A DNA stretch of 64,000 bases from Eucalyptus grandis (taxonomy: Eukaryota > Streptophyta > Magnoliopsida > Myrtales > Myrtaceae): positions 51,043,090 through 51,107,089 of the forward strand of contig NC_052619.1 in NCBI RefSeq assembly GCF_016545825.1. Direction: 5' to 3'. Within the stretch, counting starts at the first letter, position 1; every line of letters begins with the position of its first letter. Made by a program: the position numbers and the translations under genes. The notes below the pieces were generated by a model. That model did no database searches. It was not told the origin of the DNA and saw nothing but the letters and a program-made list of their open reading frames with translations. Shown one piece after another: positions 1 through 10,427 of the stretch.

Positions 1-442
1 AAAAAACGACGTTCTTTATGATGTCCTCATGGATTGCATAAAAAAAAAAAATATGCCACATTAATTTTTTTTTAATTATGAAAGTTAAGTAATCAATTTG
101 GTTGAAATGTCTCGCCGATGGCACTAGAGTGATAGTTTTTTTCCCGATTTAGCACTTAAGTGAATTGGTAGAAACTTTTGACAACAAAGTGAGTGTTGTT
201 CATAATTTTTAGCACTTATAGTGTACCTATCCCTGACAAGAGCAAAATCCTGAGAATTTCTTCAATTTTTCCTCATGGGGGTCCTCAAACCCAATCTCCC
301 TCGATCTCAATTGACAAGTTCAGATCGAGGACTACCATTATGGGTCGAGACTTCTTAGGGACAAGGCTAATATTGTACAGAAACAAATGAATATTGTAGC
401 TATTATGGTGGGGCATAACGAATTTACACCGAAGGAAATGAA

Positions 443-860
443 TTGTTTATCATTATACTTCCAATGCTGGAGAGAATCGGCTTCCCACCAAATCATTGGA
501 TCAAGCTCAATATGGATGCAACCTTTAAGAATGATACTGTAGCAGTCATTGCTCGAGGCTCCATGGATAGCTCATCAGGGACTTATGGGAGGGTAGCAAG
601 GCAATCCTTGCATGGGCAAAAAGCATTCAGTTTGGTGTCAAGTTAATCTTTGAGAAAGACTCCATCGCCACTTAAAGTCACAAATGCTGCAAATGGCTCC
701 CCCTTCTTGGACTATCATAGGGATTGCCTCTGTTGAGAAGAATTCGCTTTAACATAGTCTTGACTTGTCACGGAGTTGGATGAGGTTGCTCAGCTGATCA
801 AGTGACATGCCACTTAGCCAAATGGGCACTCCGGTTAGCTACAGACTCTCCATGCTTTCT
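443..860 (+). pseudogene. RNase H-like (RVT_3 type) fragment, decayed
   Basis: A degraded coding remnant resembling the RNase H-like domain found in plant LINE-type reverse transcriptases and their domesticated relatives. The first part (from about 470) reads PPNHWIKLNMDATF, matching the usual 'P..W.KLN.DA' opening with the first catalytic Asp. After a frame change, about 600-665, it reads GVKLIFEKDS, the typical 'FE.DS' strand with an acidic residue. At about 745-835 it reads CHLAKWALR, the usual end of the domain. Frames change at least once and stops interrupt it, so it cannot make a full protein. The flanking domains of a LINE are not recognisable here. The retrotransposon begins about 70 bases downstream and may have cut into the fragment's surroundings. 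Family assignment is from motif reading only. Confidence 0.55.
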
Positions 861-926
861 ACTTTCATCTCCAACTTATGTGAGAAGGGATTGACACAAG
901 CCCACCCTGCGAGACACACAAGATTT

Positions 927-931
927 CTTAA
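927..931. repeat. 5-bp target-site duplication, left copy
   Basis: The five bases cttaa directly before the left LTR are repeated exactly after the right LTR (11436-11440). A 5-bp duplication is the usual signature of copia integrase, and it fixes the outer ends of the element. Confidence 0.9.
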
Positions 932-1969
932 TGTTGAGAAAACTCCTACTAGGTTTTGAAGTTAACAAAACTCTCTTGTTATTATTCTTAGGCTGAAGAA
1001 TAGTAGACTTATGAAGTTATATCGCAAACTCTTGTCAAAGTCTATTCATTCCAGAAGTCTTTCCCACTCTGATGCAATCCAGACTAAAACTAAGTCCAGA
1101 ATGAAGATATAATCAAACTTCAGATTTGTTGATATTGCAACAAGGATTCAATATGAACATAACAGGGATTTATTCTTTAATATCTAGCTTTCTAGTGAAG
1201 AATCTCACTTACCTTTTATAATTACATTGATGAAATCAATCACAAATTGATGAAATCAATCTTGAAGACAAGTTCTTTTTTGGGAAGCATCTACTTATGG
1301 AAACTTAAATTTTGATTGTATGGGCGACCAAAATCAACGGATACTCATCTCAATTTTCAAACAATTACAAGATTTCCTTAATCAATTATGTCCAACGGAT
1401 TGATTGGAAGAAATCCTCTAGAAAATGCCAATGGCTAGTAAGGTGTTAAGGAGTATGTAAGGAGGTCGTTCGGTCTATTTAAGATAGTACGTGAAAATTG
1501 AAATTCCAAAGTCTGAAGCCTTTGCAACCACTTGTTCTTCAACGATAGTTCTTACACATTGTATTCAAAAGAGAAAATTACAAGAAAAGTGACTTAGTGA
1601 GGGAAAAGAAATCTTCCACTAAGTGTTTACACTTGAAATATTGTAATTCTCTATTGATACTATAGTGAATTCCAGCCAGAAAGCTATCGGTGTGGGAGAG
1701 TAGACGTAAGCTTAAACTAAGTTGAACCACTATAAATCTTGTGTGCAATTTTCTCTTCCCTTAACTCTTTTCATTTGAATATGTTGCATCATTTAAGTTT
1801 TACAAAAATTTATTCCATTTATTATCTAATTCTGAATTTTCATTAGAAGTCTGATGACTTGCTTATCAGACTCTATTTGATTCTCAATCCTTGTTCAAAA
1901 TTTATTTACTTCTAAAAATTCTTTAAAACACCTATTCACCCCCCCTCTGTGTTGTTACTAGCTTTATAA
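932..1969 (+). repeat. Left LTR of the copia element
   Basis: Begins TGTTGAGAAAACTCC and ends ...TTACTAGCTTTATAA, where the right LTR ends TATCA; one base of the terminal CA dinucleotide has changed. It is 1038 bp against 1008 bp for the right LTR. A ~50-bp stretch around 1085-1135 is missing from the other copy. The 3' portion contains the CACCCCC tract just before the end, a feature also seen in the right LTR. Confidence 0.9.
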
Positions 1970-1971
1970 AT

Positions 1972-1990
1972 TGGTATCAGAGCCCTGTGC
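1972..1990 (+). other. Primer binding site (tRNA-iMet)
   Basis: tggtatcagagccctgtgc starts two bases after the left LTR. The core TGGTATCAGAGC is complementary to the 3' end of plant initiator-Met tRNA, the standard primer of plant copia elements. Confidence 0.9.
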
Positions 1991-2080
1991 TCATCTGTTG
2001 AAGTGTCTATACTTCTAAGTTAAAGATCTTCAATTGCTAATTGTTTAGTACCAGGACTTGTGGAGGGGCAGAGAAATTCT

Positions 2081-3720
2081 AGTCCACCTTATTTTGATGG
2101 TAAAGAATATAACGTGTGGAAGAATAAATTGAAGGCATTTCTAAGATCCATAAATCTTCTAGAATAGGATGTTATAGAAAGAAGAATCAACCCAAGGCAG
2201 CTTCAACATCTGACAAGGGAAAAGAAGTCGTAGATAAGGATGCTAAGAAACCAACCCAGCAGAAATTACTAAGAGACAGGCTCTTGATGCAAAGGTCATC
2301 TATTCTTTATACTATGCCTTGTCTCCTACTGAATATAATAGAAATTATTTATGTGAAACAATTAAAGAAGTTTGGGATAGACTTCATGTCACCTATGAAG
2401 GAACAAATAGTGTAAAGGAGATAAAAATAAATATCTTATTTGACCAATATGAATCTTTCATAATGAAGCCTGGAGAATCTATAGGAGATATGTTTAGTCA
2501 ATTTAAAGGGATTGTTAATGGATTGACATATCAAGGTCAACCAATTTCTACTCCAATGAAGGTCAACAAGCTTCTGCAAGGACTTTCAAAGGATTAGAAA
2601 CATGTGAAAACATCAATCCAGGAGACACGAAGTATCACGCCTCTTTCTGTTGATGACTGATAGGCACTCTCCAATTGTACGAAGTGGAACAGATCAATGA
2701 TAAATAGGATCCAAAAGGTAAGAAGTCAATTGCGCTTAAATCTAATACTGATTCCGATGACATAGACACAAATGATGATATGGATGACGAGGAGCCAGCT
2801 CTCATGATAAAGAAATTCAGAAAACTCAATAAGAAATGGAGAAGATTGAACTGGAAAAAGCAAAGCAAGCAAAATTTCCAAAAAAAGATTAATGGAAGAT
2901 GTTGAATCTAGCAAGGATGTAATATACTTTGAGTGCAAGAAAAATGGACACATCAAGCCTAATTGTCCCTTGCTAAAAAAAAAGAAAGGTAAGTATGAAA
3001 AATATAATATAAAAAAAAAATCTACAGCGAAAACCTAGAGTAACATAGAATATAAGAAAAGTGAAGAGAAGTTTGCAAATATCTATCTGATTGCTCACTC
3101 ATAGTCAAACTCTAAATTGGAGTCAGACTCAGACATAGACTCGAAGTCTGACAAGGAATTCAAGGTAAATAATTTAGAAATTCCCGTTAAAGTTTCTAAG
3201 TATATAGATAAACTTTACTTAAACCTCAAATCTTCTATTAAAAGGATCTCTGAATTAAAAAAAGAAAAATTCAAAACTCAAGCAATAAGACAATTCTTTG
3301 AGAGAAAAGTTTGAGAACTAAAAAATAATTTTGATAATTTGAAAGGAAATATTGATTCTCTTTCAAAAGAAAATGAATGTTTGAAAAATGAGATTTTAGA
3401 TATTTCTACAAAGTTCTCCAAAAGATCAAAAACTTTAGTGAAAATTCTTTCAACTCAAATACCATATTATAACAAATATGGTTTGGGTTTGATTAAAGAA
3501 GGTACTCTTTTGATTGATTTTAAGTCAATAAGAGATTTAGACAAAGACCTCCAAAATCTCCTTACAAAAATCATTTTTAAAAATTTTTGTTAAATATGTT
3601 AGATGAAATGATGTTAAATGTTCTGAGTGTAATAGCTCAGAATATTTTGAGAATGAATGTCCTAAAATTTAGAGACCTATTAAGAAAAATTGGGCAAATG
3701 TTGTTTTTAAAACTAACTCA
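2081..3720 (+). pseudogene. gag of the Sirevirus-like element, broken
   Basis: Capsid-like protein remnant. It opens near 2087 with a PPYFDGKEYNVWK motif typical of the N-terminus of copia gag. The best open part (2319-2597) has the UBN2/gag signature (VWDRLHVTYEGT ... GESIGDMFSQF). A zinc knuckle follows at about 2921-2970 (YFECKKNGHIKPNC), in which the first Cys of the C-x2-C-x4-H-x4-C pattern is Tyr. About 3117-3590 encodes a charged Leu/Lys/Glu-rich, coiled-coil-prone stretch ending in an NKYGLG motif. A second knuckle-like cluster (CSECNSSEYFENEC, about 3618-3660) has Tyr in place of His. Stops at about 2167 and 3312 and frame changes break the frame. The coiled coil plus second knuckle fits Sirevirus gag. 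Confidence 0.8.
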
Positions 3721-3789
3721 TTAGGACTCAAGAAAATTTGGGTATTAAAGAAAGTTTGAGATTTCTTTTTTATTGTAGGTTATTGTTAA

Positions 3790-4030
3790 GAAGAAAAGCA
3801 AATGGTACATGGACAGTGGCTACTCCAGACATATGACTAGAGATTCAAGCAGTTTCGTAAAACTAGAAAAACAAAGATGAGGAAATGTTTTGTTTGGAGG
3901 AAACAGCAAAGGAAAAATTATTGGATATAGAATAGTGAGGACTAGAAGATTGATCATCAACAATGTTTCCCTAGTGAAAGGCTTGAACTACAACCTCATG
4001 AGCATAAGCTAGCTATGTGATAAGGATTCA
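3790..4030 (+). pseudogene. Copia aspartic protease domain, broken
   Basis: Reads WYMDSGYSRHMT near 3800, the retropepsin D-S-G triad in its usual copia context (W..DSG.S.HM). It is followed by a GGNSKGKIIG stretch and a 'GLNYNLMSIS' segment that normally leads into the integrase zinc region. In-frame stops lie at 3878-3880 and 4010-4012. The catalytic Asp is preserved although the frame is not. In an active element this domain would cut the Gag-Pol polyprotein. Confidence 0.8.
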
Positions 4031-4129
4031 GAATCAATTTCCAAAAAGATGTTTGTTCTAGAGTTAGTCGAGACTTCTCTCAAACCTTCACTGGATGAAG
4101 ACATTGCAATATTTATCTTATGGACATAA

Positions 4130-4840
4130 GTCCAGAGAGCTCTCGCTGTCTTATCTTAATTCAAGATGAAGCAAATCTTTGGCACCACAAGCTTGGATAT
4201 GTTAGTATGAAACATATTGCTAAACTATCGTCTAAAAAGTTGGTCCGTGATCTTCCCAGAATGATGTATTAAAAGTTTGAGTTGTGTATTTCATATATCT
4301 TGGGAAAACAGGTCAGAAGCTCACTTGAGCCTATAAATCGAGTCTCTACTAATCACATCCTGTAGCTTCTTCACATGGATCTCTTCAGACCAACTAGAAC
4401 TCAAAACATCGGTGATAAGAAATATTGTTTAGTAGTTGTGGAAGAATTATTCAAGATTTACATGGGTTTTCTTCTTGGCAAATAAAACAGAAACCTTCTC
4501 ATATTTTTCAAAGTTTGCTAAGAAGATTCAAAATGAAAAATATTATATCATTTCAAGTATTAAGATTGATCATGAGGGAGAATTTGAAAATCAAAACTTT
4601 GCAAAATTTTGTGATGAGAATGGTCTACACCATGTTATCTCCTCTTCTTACACTCTAGAACAAAATAGAGCTATAGAAAGGAAAAACTGATCTTTACAGG
4701 AGATGATCAGAACTCTACTAATTGAAAGTAGAGTCTCTTATCATTTTTGGGCAGAAGCAATTTCCACTACTTGTCATATAATTAACAGAGTATTTCTAAG
4801 ACTCATCCTAAAAAAAAAAAAAAAAAAACTCCCTAAGAAG
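4130..4840 (+). pseudogene. Copia integrase domain, broken
   Basis: The pre-integrase segment LWHHKLGYVSMKHI (about 4172-4215) contains the HHCC-type histidines. The catalytic core follows in several frames: 'HMDLFRPTRT' near 4374, 'DHEGEFENQNFAKFC' near 4569-4613 carrying the second catalytic Asp, and 'ISSSYTLEQN.AIERKN' near 4636-4688 carrying the Glu of the DDE triad. 'SYHFWAEAISTTCHIINR' near 4735-4790 is typical of the region after the core. Multiple stops, frame changes and an A-run at 4811-4828 disrupt it. Confidence 0.8.
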
Positions 4841-5346
4841 TTTACTAAAGGAAAAGGCCAAATATTTATCATTTTAACGTGTTTGGTTGCAAGTGCTTTA
4901 TTTTGAAGTGAAAATGATTGGCCCGGTAAATTTGAAGAAAGATCAGATGAAGGAATATTTCTTGGTTATTCTACTTCAAGCAAAGCTTACAAAGTCTTCA
5001 ACAAAAATACACAGATTGTTGACTAATCAATGACTATCAGATTTTAAGAAAATGTCCAGAACCAACAAGACCAAACTCCTCGAAAAGTTTGAGCTAGTTT
5101 CAAACTTAATAAAGTCCAATTCCCCCAAGGAACCTCAACCTTCTAGTGATCAAAGTCAGGCAGAAGAAGAGAAAAGAATCAAAGGAAACATATACAAATA
5201 ATGACAAATTCAATAATAACTGGAAGCACAAATCAAACCATCCTAAAGAGCTTTTTATTGACAACATAGAAGAAGGGATTCCTACCAGATTCAATATAAA
5301 AGGAGACTCAGGTGCTCTAACTCTTATTTCTGAGATAGAACCAAAA

Positions 5347-6256
5347 TGAGTAAAAGAAGCCTTATTTGATGAAAGCTGGATGGAAGTAATGAAGGAAGAA
5401 CATAGACAATTCAAAATTAATGATGTCTGGGAGTTAGTTCCAAAACCAAAAGAAAAATATGTGATGGGAACAAAGTGGATGTTCAGAAACAAGATGGATG
5501 AAAAAAGTAAAATAACCAGAAACAAAGCAAGGCTTGTTGCAAAAGATTATACTCAAGAGGAAAGAATAAAATATGATGAAACATATGCACCTGTAGCCAG
5601 GTTAGAAGCTATAAGATTATTGCTTGCATATGCATGTTCCCATAATTTCAGGTTATTCTATATGGATGTCAAAAGTGCATTTTTAAATGGTTTCATATAA
5701 GAAGAAGTCTATGTGGAACAACCACCAAGTTTCGAAGATTCTAGAAAACCAGATTTTGTCTATAGACTGAAGAAGGCTTTGTACGGTCTGAAATAGGCAC
5801 CTCAAGCATGGTATGAGAGACTAAGTAAGTTTCTGATAAGCAATGATTTTAAGAAATGAATGGTTAACACAACTTTGTTTATCAAAGGGGAGGGAAAAGA
5901 CGTTTTACTTGTTCAAATTTATGTTGATGATATAATCTTTGGGTCTTCTAATGAAAGTCTATGCAAAAAAATTTCAAAGTCTATGTAAGAAGAATTTGAA
6001 ATGAGCTGGGTGAGTTAATTTTCTTTCTGGATTTACAAGTCTGACAATAAAAAAAATGTACCTTCATTTATAAAGAAATATGCTAGAGATGTTATTAAGA
6101 ATTTGGGATGGAAAATTGTAAGAAGACTGAGACTTCAATGTCAAGTTCTTTCAAACTCGACAAGAATAAATATGGAAATAAAGTAGACCAAAAGACATAC
6201 AGAAGCATGATTGGTTCTCTTCTTTACCTTATTTCTTCTTGACCTAATATTTTATT
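5347..6256 (+). pseudogene. Copia reverse transcriptase domain, broken
   Basis: The best preserved part of pol. 5380-5697 is open and reads the conserved N-terminal RT block (WMEVMKEEH, VMGTKWMFRNK, KARLVAKDYTQ, YDETYAPVARLE, MDVKSAFLNG). Further on are LYGLK (near 5782) and the catalytic YVDDIIFGS (about 5929-5955), so the polymerase aspartates are intact. In-frame stops stand at 5698-5700, 5794-5796, 5857-5859 and 5986-5988. A frame change follows at about 6005. 'KTYRSMIGSLLYL' (about 6193-6232) marks the connection to RNase H, where a MITE has inserted. Confidence 0.88.
6248..6256. repeat. 9-bp target-site duplication (TATTTTATT) of nested MITE, left copy
   Basis: Identical to 6790-6798 on the other side of the element. 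A 9-bp duplication is typical of Mutator-like elements. Confidence 0.9.
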
Positions 6257-6789
6257 GGGATAAGTGTTCCAAAAGTCCCAAAACTTGTCACAAAAATGCG
6301 TTTCAGTCCTAAAACTTGCAAAAAGTGCATTTAAGTCCTAAAACTTGTCAAATTATTTCAAATGAGTCCTAAAATCGAAGTCGTTAGCCTTTTTCCATTA
6401 AAAATGCTGACATGGCATTTTAAATAATTTTTTATTTTCCACGTGTATTTTTTAATTATTTTTTATTCATTTTTTAAAAATAAATTTTTTAACTTTTTTT
6501 AGTTTTTAGTGAAAATAAGATAAAATGAATAAATCTAATCTTTTAATTTTTAAATCTAATTATTTTTTAAAAGTAATTAAAAAATAATTAAAAAATCCAC
6601 ACGGAAAATAAAAAAAAAAATTATTTAAAATGCCATGTCAGCATTTTTAACGAAAAGGCTAACAACGTTAATTTTAGGACTCGTTTGAAACAATTTGACA
6701 AGTTTTAGGACTTAAATGCACTTTTTGCAAGTTTTAAGACTCGAAATGCATTTTCGTGACAAGTTTTAGGACTTCGTAACACTTATCCC
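6257..6789. mobile_element. MULE-type MITE nested in the copia pol gene
   Basis: A 533-bp foldback element. It starts GGGATAAGTGTT and ends AACACTTATCCC. The inverted similarity continues for roughly 160-170 bp on each side (repeated 'AGTCCTAAAACTTG' motifs), and the core is AT-rich. It is flanked by an exact 9-bp direct repeat. Removing the element and one copy of the repeat rejoins the RNase H connection region of pol, which proves insertion into the retrotransposon. It has no coding capacity. Assignment to the Mutator superfamily rests on the 9-bp duplication. Confidence 0.9.
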
Positions 6790-7400
6790 TATTTTATTCA
6801 AGGTGTGTATGTGTGCTAGATTCCAAGCTAATCATAAAGAATCTCATCTCAATGCTGTCAAATGAATTATCAAATATATTGCAACGAATTCAAAGTTAGG
6901 TCTGTGGTATCCAAAAGGATGAGACTTTACATTACTTGGATACTCATATGCTGATTTAGCTAGTTGTAAAGTTGACAGAAAAAAGTACTTCAAGAATGTG
7001 CCAACTCTTGGGAGAAATGTTAGTGTATTGGTTCTCAAAGAAACAAAACATTGTGACACTCTCAACGGCAGAAGCAGAATATGTTGCTTTTGAAAGTTGT
7101 TCACATATTCTTTGGATCAAGCAACAACTAAAGGACTTTGGAATAGAAGAACCTTGCACTAAAATCAAATATGACAACACAAGTGCAATCACCTCACCAA
7201 AAATCCTATTCTCCATTTAAGGGCAATGCACATTGAAATCTGCCATCATTTCACAAAAGACTATGTACAAAATGGTGAAATTAATGTTCAATTCATTAAA
7301 TCGAAAAATCAATTGGCAAATATTTTCACCAAGCCATTGGAAAAAGGATCATTCGAGTTCATTCGTGAAAAGCTTACTATTATTCTTGCATCTAGTTAAA
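6790..7400 (+). pseudogene. Copia RNase H domain, broken
   Basis: Continues pol after the nested MITE. It reads VCMCARFQANHKESHLNAVK (about 6803-6862), LLGYSYADLASCKVDRKSTS (about 6930-6990) and, from 6972 in an open stretch, SKKQNIVTLSTAEAEYVA with the conserved acidic residues. It ends with a 'KYDNTSAI' block near 7170-7195. A stop follows the AVK block (about 6863) and frames shift near 7215. The block 'VQFIKSKNQLANIFTKP', normal for the copia pol end, is present near 7285-7337 in another frame. RNase H would degrade the RNA strand during element cDNA synthesis. Confidence 0.85.
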
Positions 7401-7737
7401 ATCTTTGGACAAGCAAACTCATTAGTTCAAACTATGGTAGGAACATCCTTCTGAAAGCTCTTCCAGACTCAGGTAGTTACATTTCAAATTTTGGCATGTA
7501 AGTTTCTTTCCTCCTTGAACAGGTATGATTATTTTCGAATTATTGCTTGCCTTTTATATTTTTTGAAATTATTATATCTCTACTGAGTTTTCGAATTAAT
7601 ATTTCATAAATTATTGACAGTTACTTTTTAATTATTTAAAAAAAAAAAACGGTGTGCATGTTCAGTTGCCCCGGTTCAAATTTATTTAAAATAAGTCTTC
7701 AGTCTCTTTTTCCCGATATCCAGACTCTTTGCAAACC

Positions 7738-7740
<3 letters not shown>

Positions 7741-7771
<31 letters not shown>
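7741..7771. repeat. (CT)n microsatellite
   Basis: About fifteen CT units between the pol end and the third ORF of the retrotransposon. The stretch 7401-8094 otherwise shows no coding similarity that I recognise. Confidence 0.9.
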
Positions 7772-7777
<6 letters not shown>

Positions 7778-8094
7778 AAATATCTGCTTCTCTTGACTGC
7801 TCTCACATTTGCTGCAAAATTTCTCACACGATCACTTTGAACATGCTGTCAAAAATCTTCCAAGTTCATTTCGATGTTTTGATGTCATATTAGAGGAAAT
7901 CCTCTCGCATTACTAGTTGCGGGCCTCTGTTTGTGGTCCGACGCATTTTGATCTCATCGGAGATGAATCATCTCGAAGTACAAATCAACCATTAGTGGAG
8001 GAAGAAGTTACTTAGGAAGCGACTCCTATTTCAGTAAGAAAGCCTGAGGTACTTCTCAAACATTATGAGTTTCTAAAAAAAATGAGGAAATCCT

Positions 8095-9288
8095 ATGGAT
8101 TTTATAAGTTCATTCTTGAAAGAAAATGGCCATGGAATTGAAACTTTGTTCTTGAGAGCAATGGAAAACTTAGGGCTAGTAAAAGCTAGTAAAGCAGAAA
8201 ATGAATTTTCAAATTTTCCTACTGATCCTTGTTTCAGTACAAAGGGTCAGTCTGAGAGTAAAAAAGAAGATGATGATGAAAGGGTGTTCAAGAATTTCCA
8301 ACCAAAAATGGGTGTGGCTGTAGAAATTGCCGAAACAAAAGGGAAGTTGTTTCAAACGAAGGAACATAAGAAAGTCTATGTGCAGATGCTGAATAAAGGG
8401 GTCATCAACCCTCGAACGGTAGATTTTGATTTCTTGGATTCCATCAAGGTGAATTTGCGAGAAAAATTTGCCAAGTTTCAAATTGAAAGGTTTTGTGTAG
8501 AGTCATTTAATGCTTATCCTGAATTGATTGCTTATTTCTATTTCAACCTGTCAGTTCTAGATCCCACTCGTATTCAATTCACTGTGAGTGATAAAGTTTT
8601 TTATGTTGATGTTAACTTGTTGGTTGATATTATGGGCGTAGAAAGAAGTGGATTTTTGCCCATAAATGTGTCCAATGAAAAGGTTACCAAATTTCTAATA
8701 AAAGACAGGATTCCTAGAGGAAGCATTACTTACTTCAAGATGTTTGCCTCTAATATCTTGCTCCACAAGATTGTCATCAATTGCATTAAACCCAAGGCTG
8801 CTTCCAAAACTGATATCTCCAAATTCAAGGCAAAAATGATGTGGGCCATTTGCAATGAAGTTGCTCTCTCACTCCCTCACACAATTCTACTGCATATGTA
8901 CAAAACTGTCATGAAGGGAAAAAAAAAAAAACAACTTTCTTATACATCACTAGTGACCAAACTCTTCCAACACTTTCAGATTCAACTGCCATTCAATTTT
9001 TGCTCCAAAACAATTCTTCTCATGCAAATTATGCTCAAAATGATCTCAAAAATGAGAGTAAGGGCTCTCTTTAGAGCCTTGAAACTTTTGAAGAAGGAAT
9101 CTGCTAGCAAAGCTAAGGTAGGATCTGCGGCTAAGAAGAAGCGCAAAGGGAAGAGTGTTGTCTCGTGGACTCCAAAAAGAAAAAGACATGTTCTTCTTCT
9201 TCAAGATGAAGAAAGGAAGAAGATGAAGACAAGACCATCTCTGATATTGTGGCAAACATTGCCATGCAAGATCCTGTTGGTGGCATAG
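8095..9288 (+). CDS. Env-like third ORF of the Sirevirus-like element (putative plant transposon protein domain)
   Basis: A 397-codon open frame lying after RNase H and before the polypurine tract, where Sireviruses such as SIRE1 carry an 'env-like' ORF of unproven function. Residues about 60-70 and 130-190 hold the pattern 'FNAYPELIAYFYFNL ... VFYVDVNLLVDIMGVERSGF', similar to the domain annotated in many plant elements as a putative plant transposon protein. The C-terminal third is strongly basic (KKKRKGKSVV). Beyond the stop, coding-like sequence continues in other frames to about 10070, with an acidic Glu-rich run (9298-9330) and a coiled-coil-prone stretch (9800-10050), so the ancestral product was longer. 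No clear signal peptide or transmembrane segment is visible. It is the longest open frame in an otherwise broken element. Expression is unlikely given the state of the element. Confidence 0.6.
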   Translation: MDFISSFLKENGHGIETLFLRAMENLGLVKASKAENEFSNFPTDPCFSTKGQSESKKEDDDERVFKNFQPKMGVAVEIAETKGKLFQTKEHKKVYVQMLNKGVINPRTVDFDFLDSIKVNLREKFAKFQIERFCVESFNAYPELIAYFYFNLSVLDPTRIQFTVSDKVFYVDVNLLVDIMGVERSGFLPINVSNEKVTKFLIKDRIPRGSITYFKMFASNILLHKIVINCIKPKAASKTDISKFKAKMMWAICNEVALSLPHTILLHMYKTVMKGKKKKQLSYTSLVTKLFQHFQIQLPFNFCSKTILLMQIMLKMISKMRVRALFRALKLLKKESASKAKVGSAAKKKRKGKSVVSWTPKRKRHVLLLQDEERKKMKTRPSLILWQTLPCKILLVA

Positions 9289-10411
9289 TTGATTCTAAAG
9301 AAGAAGAAGAAGAAGAAGAAGAGGAAACGAGAGTGCAAGAGAGGGAAGAGGATGACTTAGATGAAAAATGGGAGATGTGAATCAAAACAAGGAAGAGAAG
9401 CATCCTAACAAGGAATGAGAAGATATAAGGGAAGTTGGAAAAGAAAATGCTAAAGAAAAAACCAAGGGAACTGGCAAACAATCCAGTGCTGAAAGAGAAT
9501 GAGTGCAGGAAGAAGGAGTTCTCCCTTAGACTGAAGGCACTATGACAAGGAGACTAGGTGAGAAAACTCTTGACCAGACTATAGAACCAACTACAAGTGA
9601 TGGTATCAGTCGATCTCCTCAGGATGCTGAGCATATTTATGCATCTCAGTTCCTTGAAGAATTTCCCGGAGGCTAGGATAAAGAGGCTAATGTTCAAGGG
9701 GAGCAACAAATCTCTCATGTTCAGGTCAATGTTCCTCACTGGATACTCCACCGGCACATTTTGCTGAAGCTAATGCCCAAACTAAACCAAACTCAAACTA
9801 TCCTCAAATAGTGGAACTCCTTTTGGAGATTAAGGCACAACAATATGGGATGAATGTTGAAATCTAGAAATTGCATGTTGCTCTAGATACAACCTCAAAA
9901 ACTCTCATTAATAAGGTACAGTCTCTTGACACCACAGTTCAGATGATGAATCAGTAAGGCACTCAGATTCTGGCAAAGGTTGAGACTATCTTCAATTAGT
10001 GCTTGACTAAGCTTGAGGTGACCGTGCAGACTTTGGAGGATTTCCAACTTGTTTGTGTTCTTAGGCAATCCTGATCATTTTTTAAACCAACTATTTTTCT
10101 TATTTTCTTTGTGCTTTTTGTTTTTTTTTTCCTTTTTTGCTGTTGACAAAAAAGGGAAGATTTTTGCAAATTTAAAGCTTTAACTAGTGCATGTTTGAGT
10201 TTTTCTATGCTAGTGTGGTTGGTGTTTCTTTTATGCAGACTATTGGTTAGTGTGTTTTATGTGTGAAGACTATGTGTGTTTTATGCAGACTTTATTGTGG
10301 TTATTGTTTATTATCTCTATCCATTATCATGTGCTGCTAAAGTATTGTTTTGCATGATAACTTTTATATTATGCTTAAATCTACATGAAAGGTTTGTTAG
10401 TTTTGTTACCA
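9289..10411 (+). pseudogene. Decayed 3' part of the env-like ORF and untranslated leader to the polypurine tract
   Basis: Continuation of the third ORF in shifted frames: an acidic run encoded by a GAAGAA repeat, then polar, Gln/Lys-rich segments such as QIVELLLEIKAQQYGMNVEI (about 9806-9865) and TTSKTLINKVQSLDTTVQMM (about 9890-9949) with heptad-like spacing. Stops interrupt each frame. From about 10070 the DNA is T-rich and non-coding up to the polypurine tract, as expected for a retrotransposon 3' untranslated region. Confidence 0.5.
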
Positions 10412-10427
10412 TAAAAAAGGGAGAGAT
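10412..10427 (+). other. Polypurine tract
   Basis: aaaaaagggagagat directly precedes the right LTR. This is the expected primer site for plus-strand DNA synthesis of an LTR retrotransposon. Confidence 0.9.

Noticed and set aside
5106..5525. 139-codon ORF on the minus strand in the retrotransposon
   Set aside because: It is antisense to the well-conserved reverse transcriptase block.
9131..9481. Minus-strand ORF rich in Ser/Phe
   Set aside because: It is antisense to the env-like ORF and its GAAGAA repeat.
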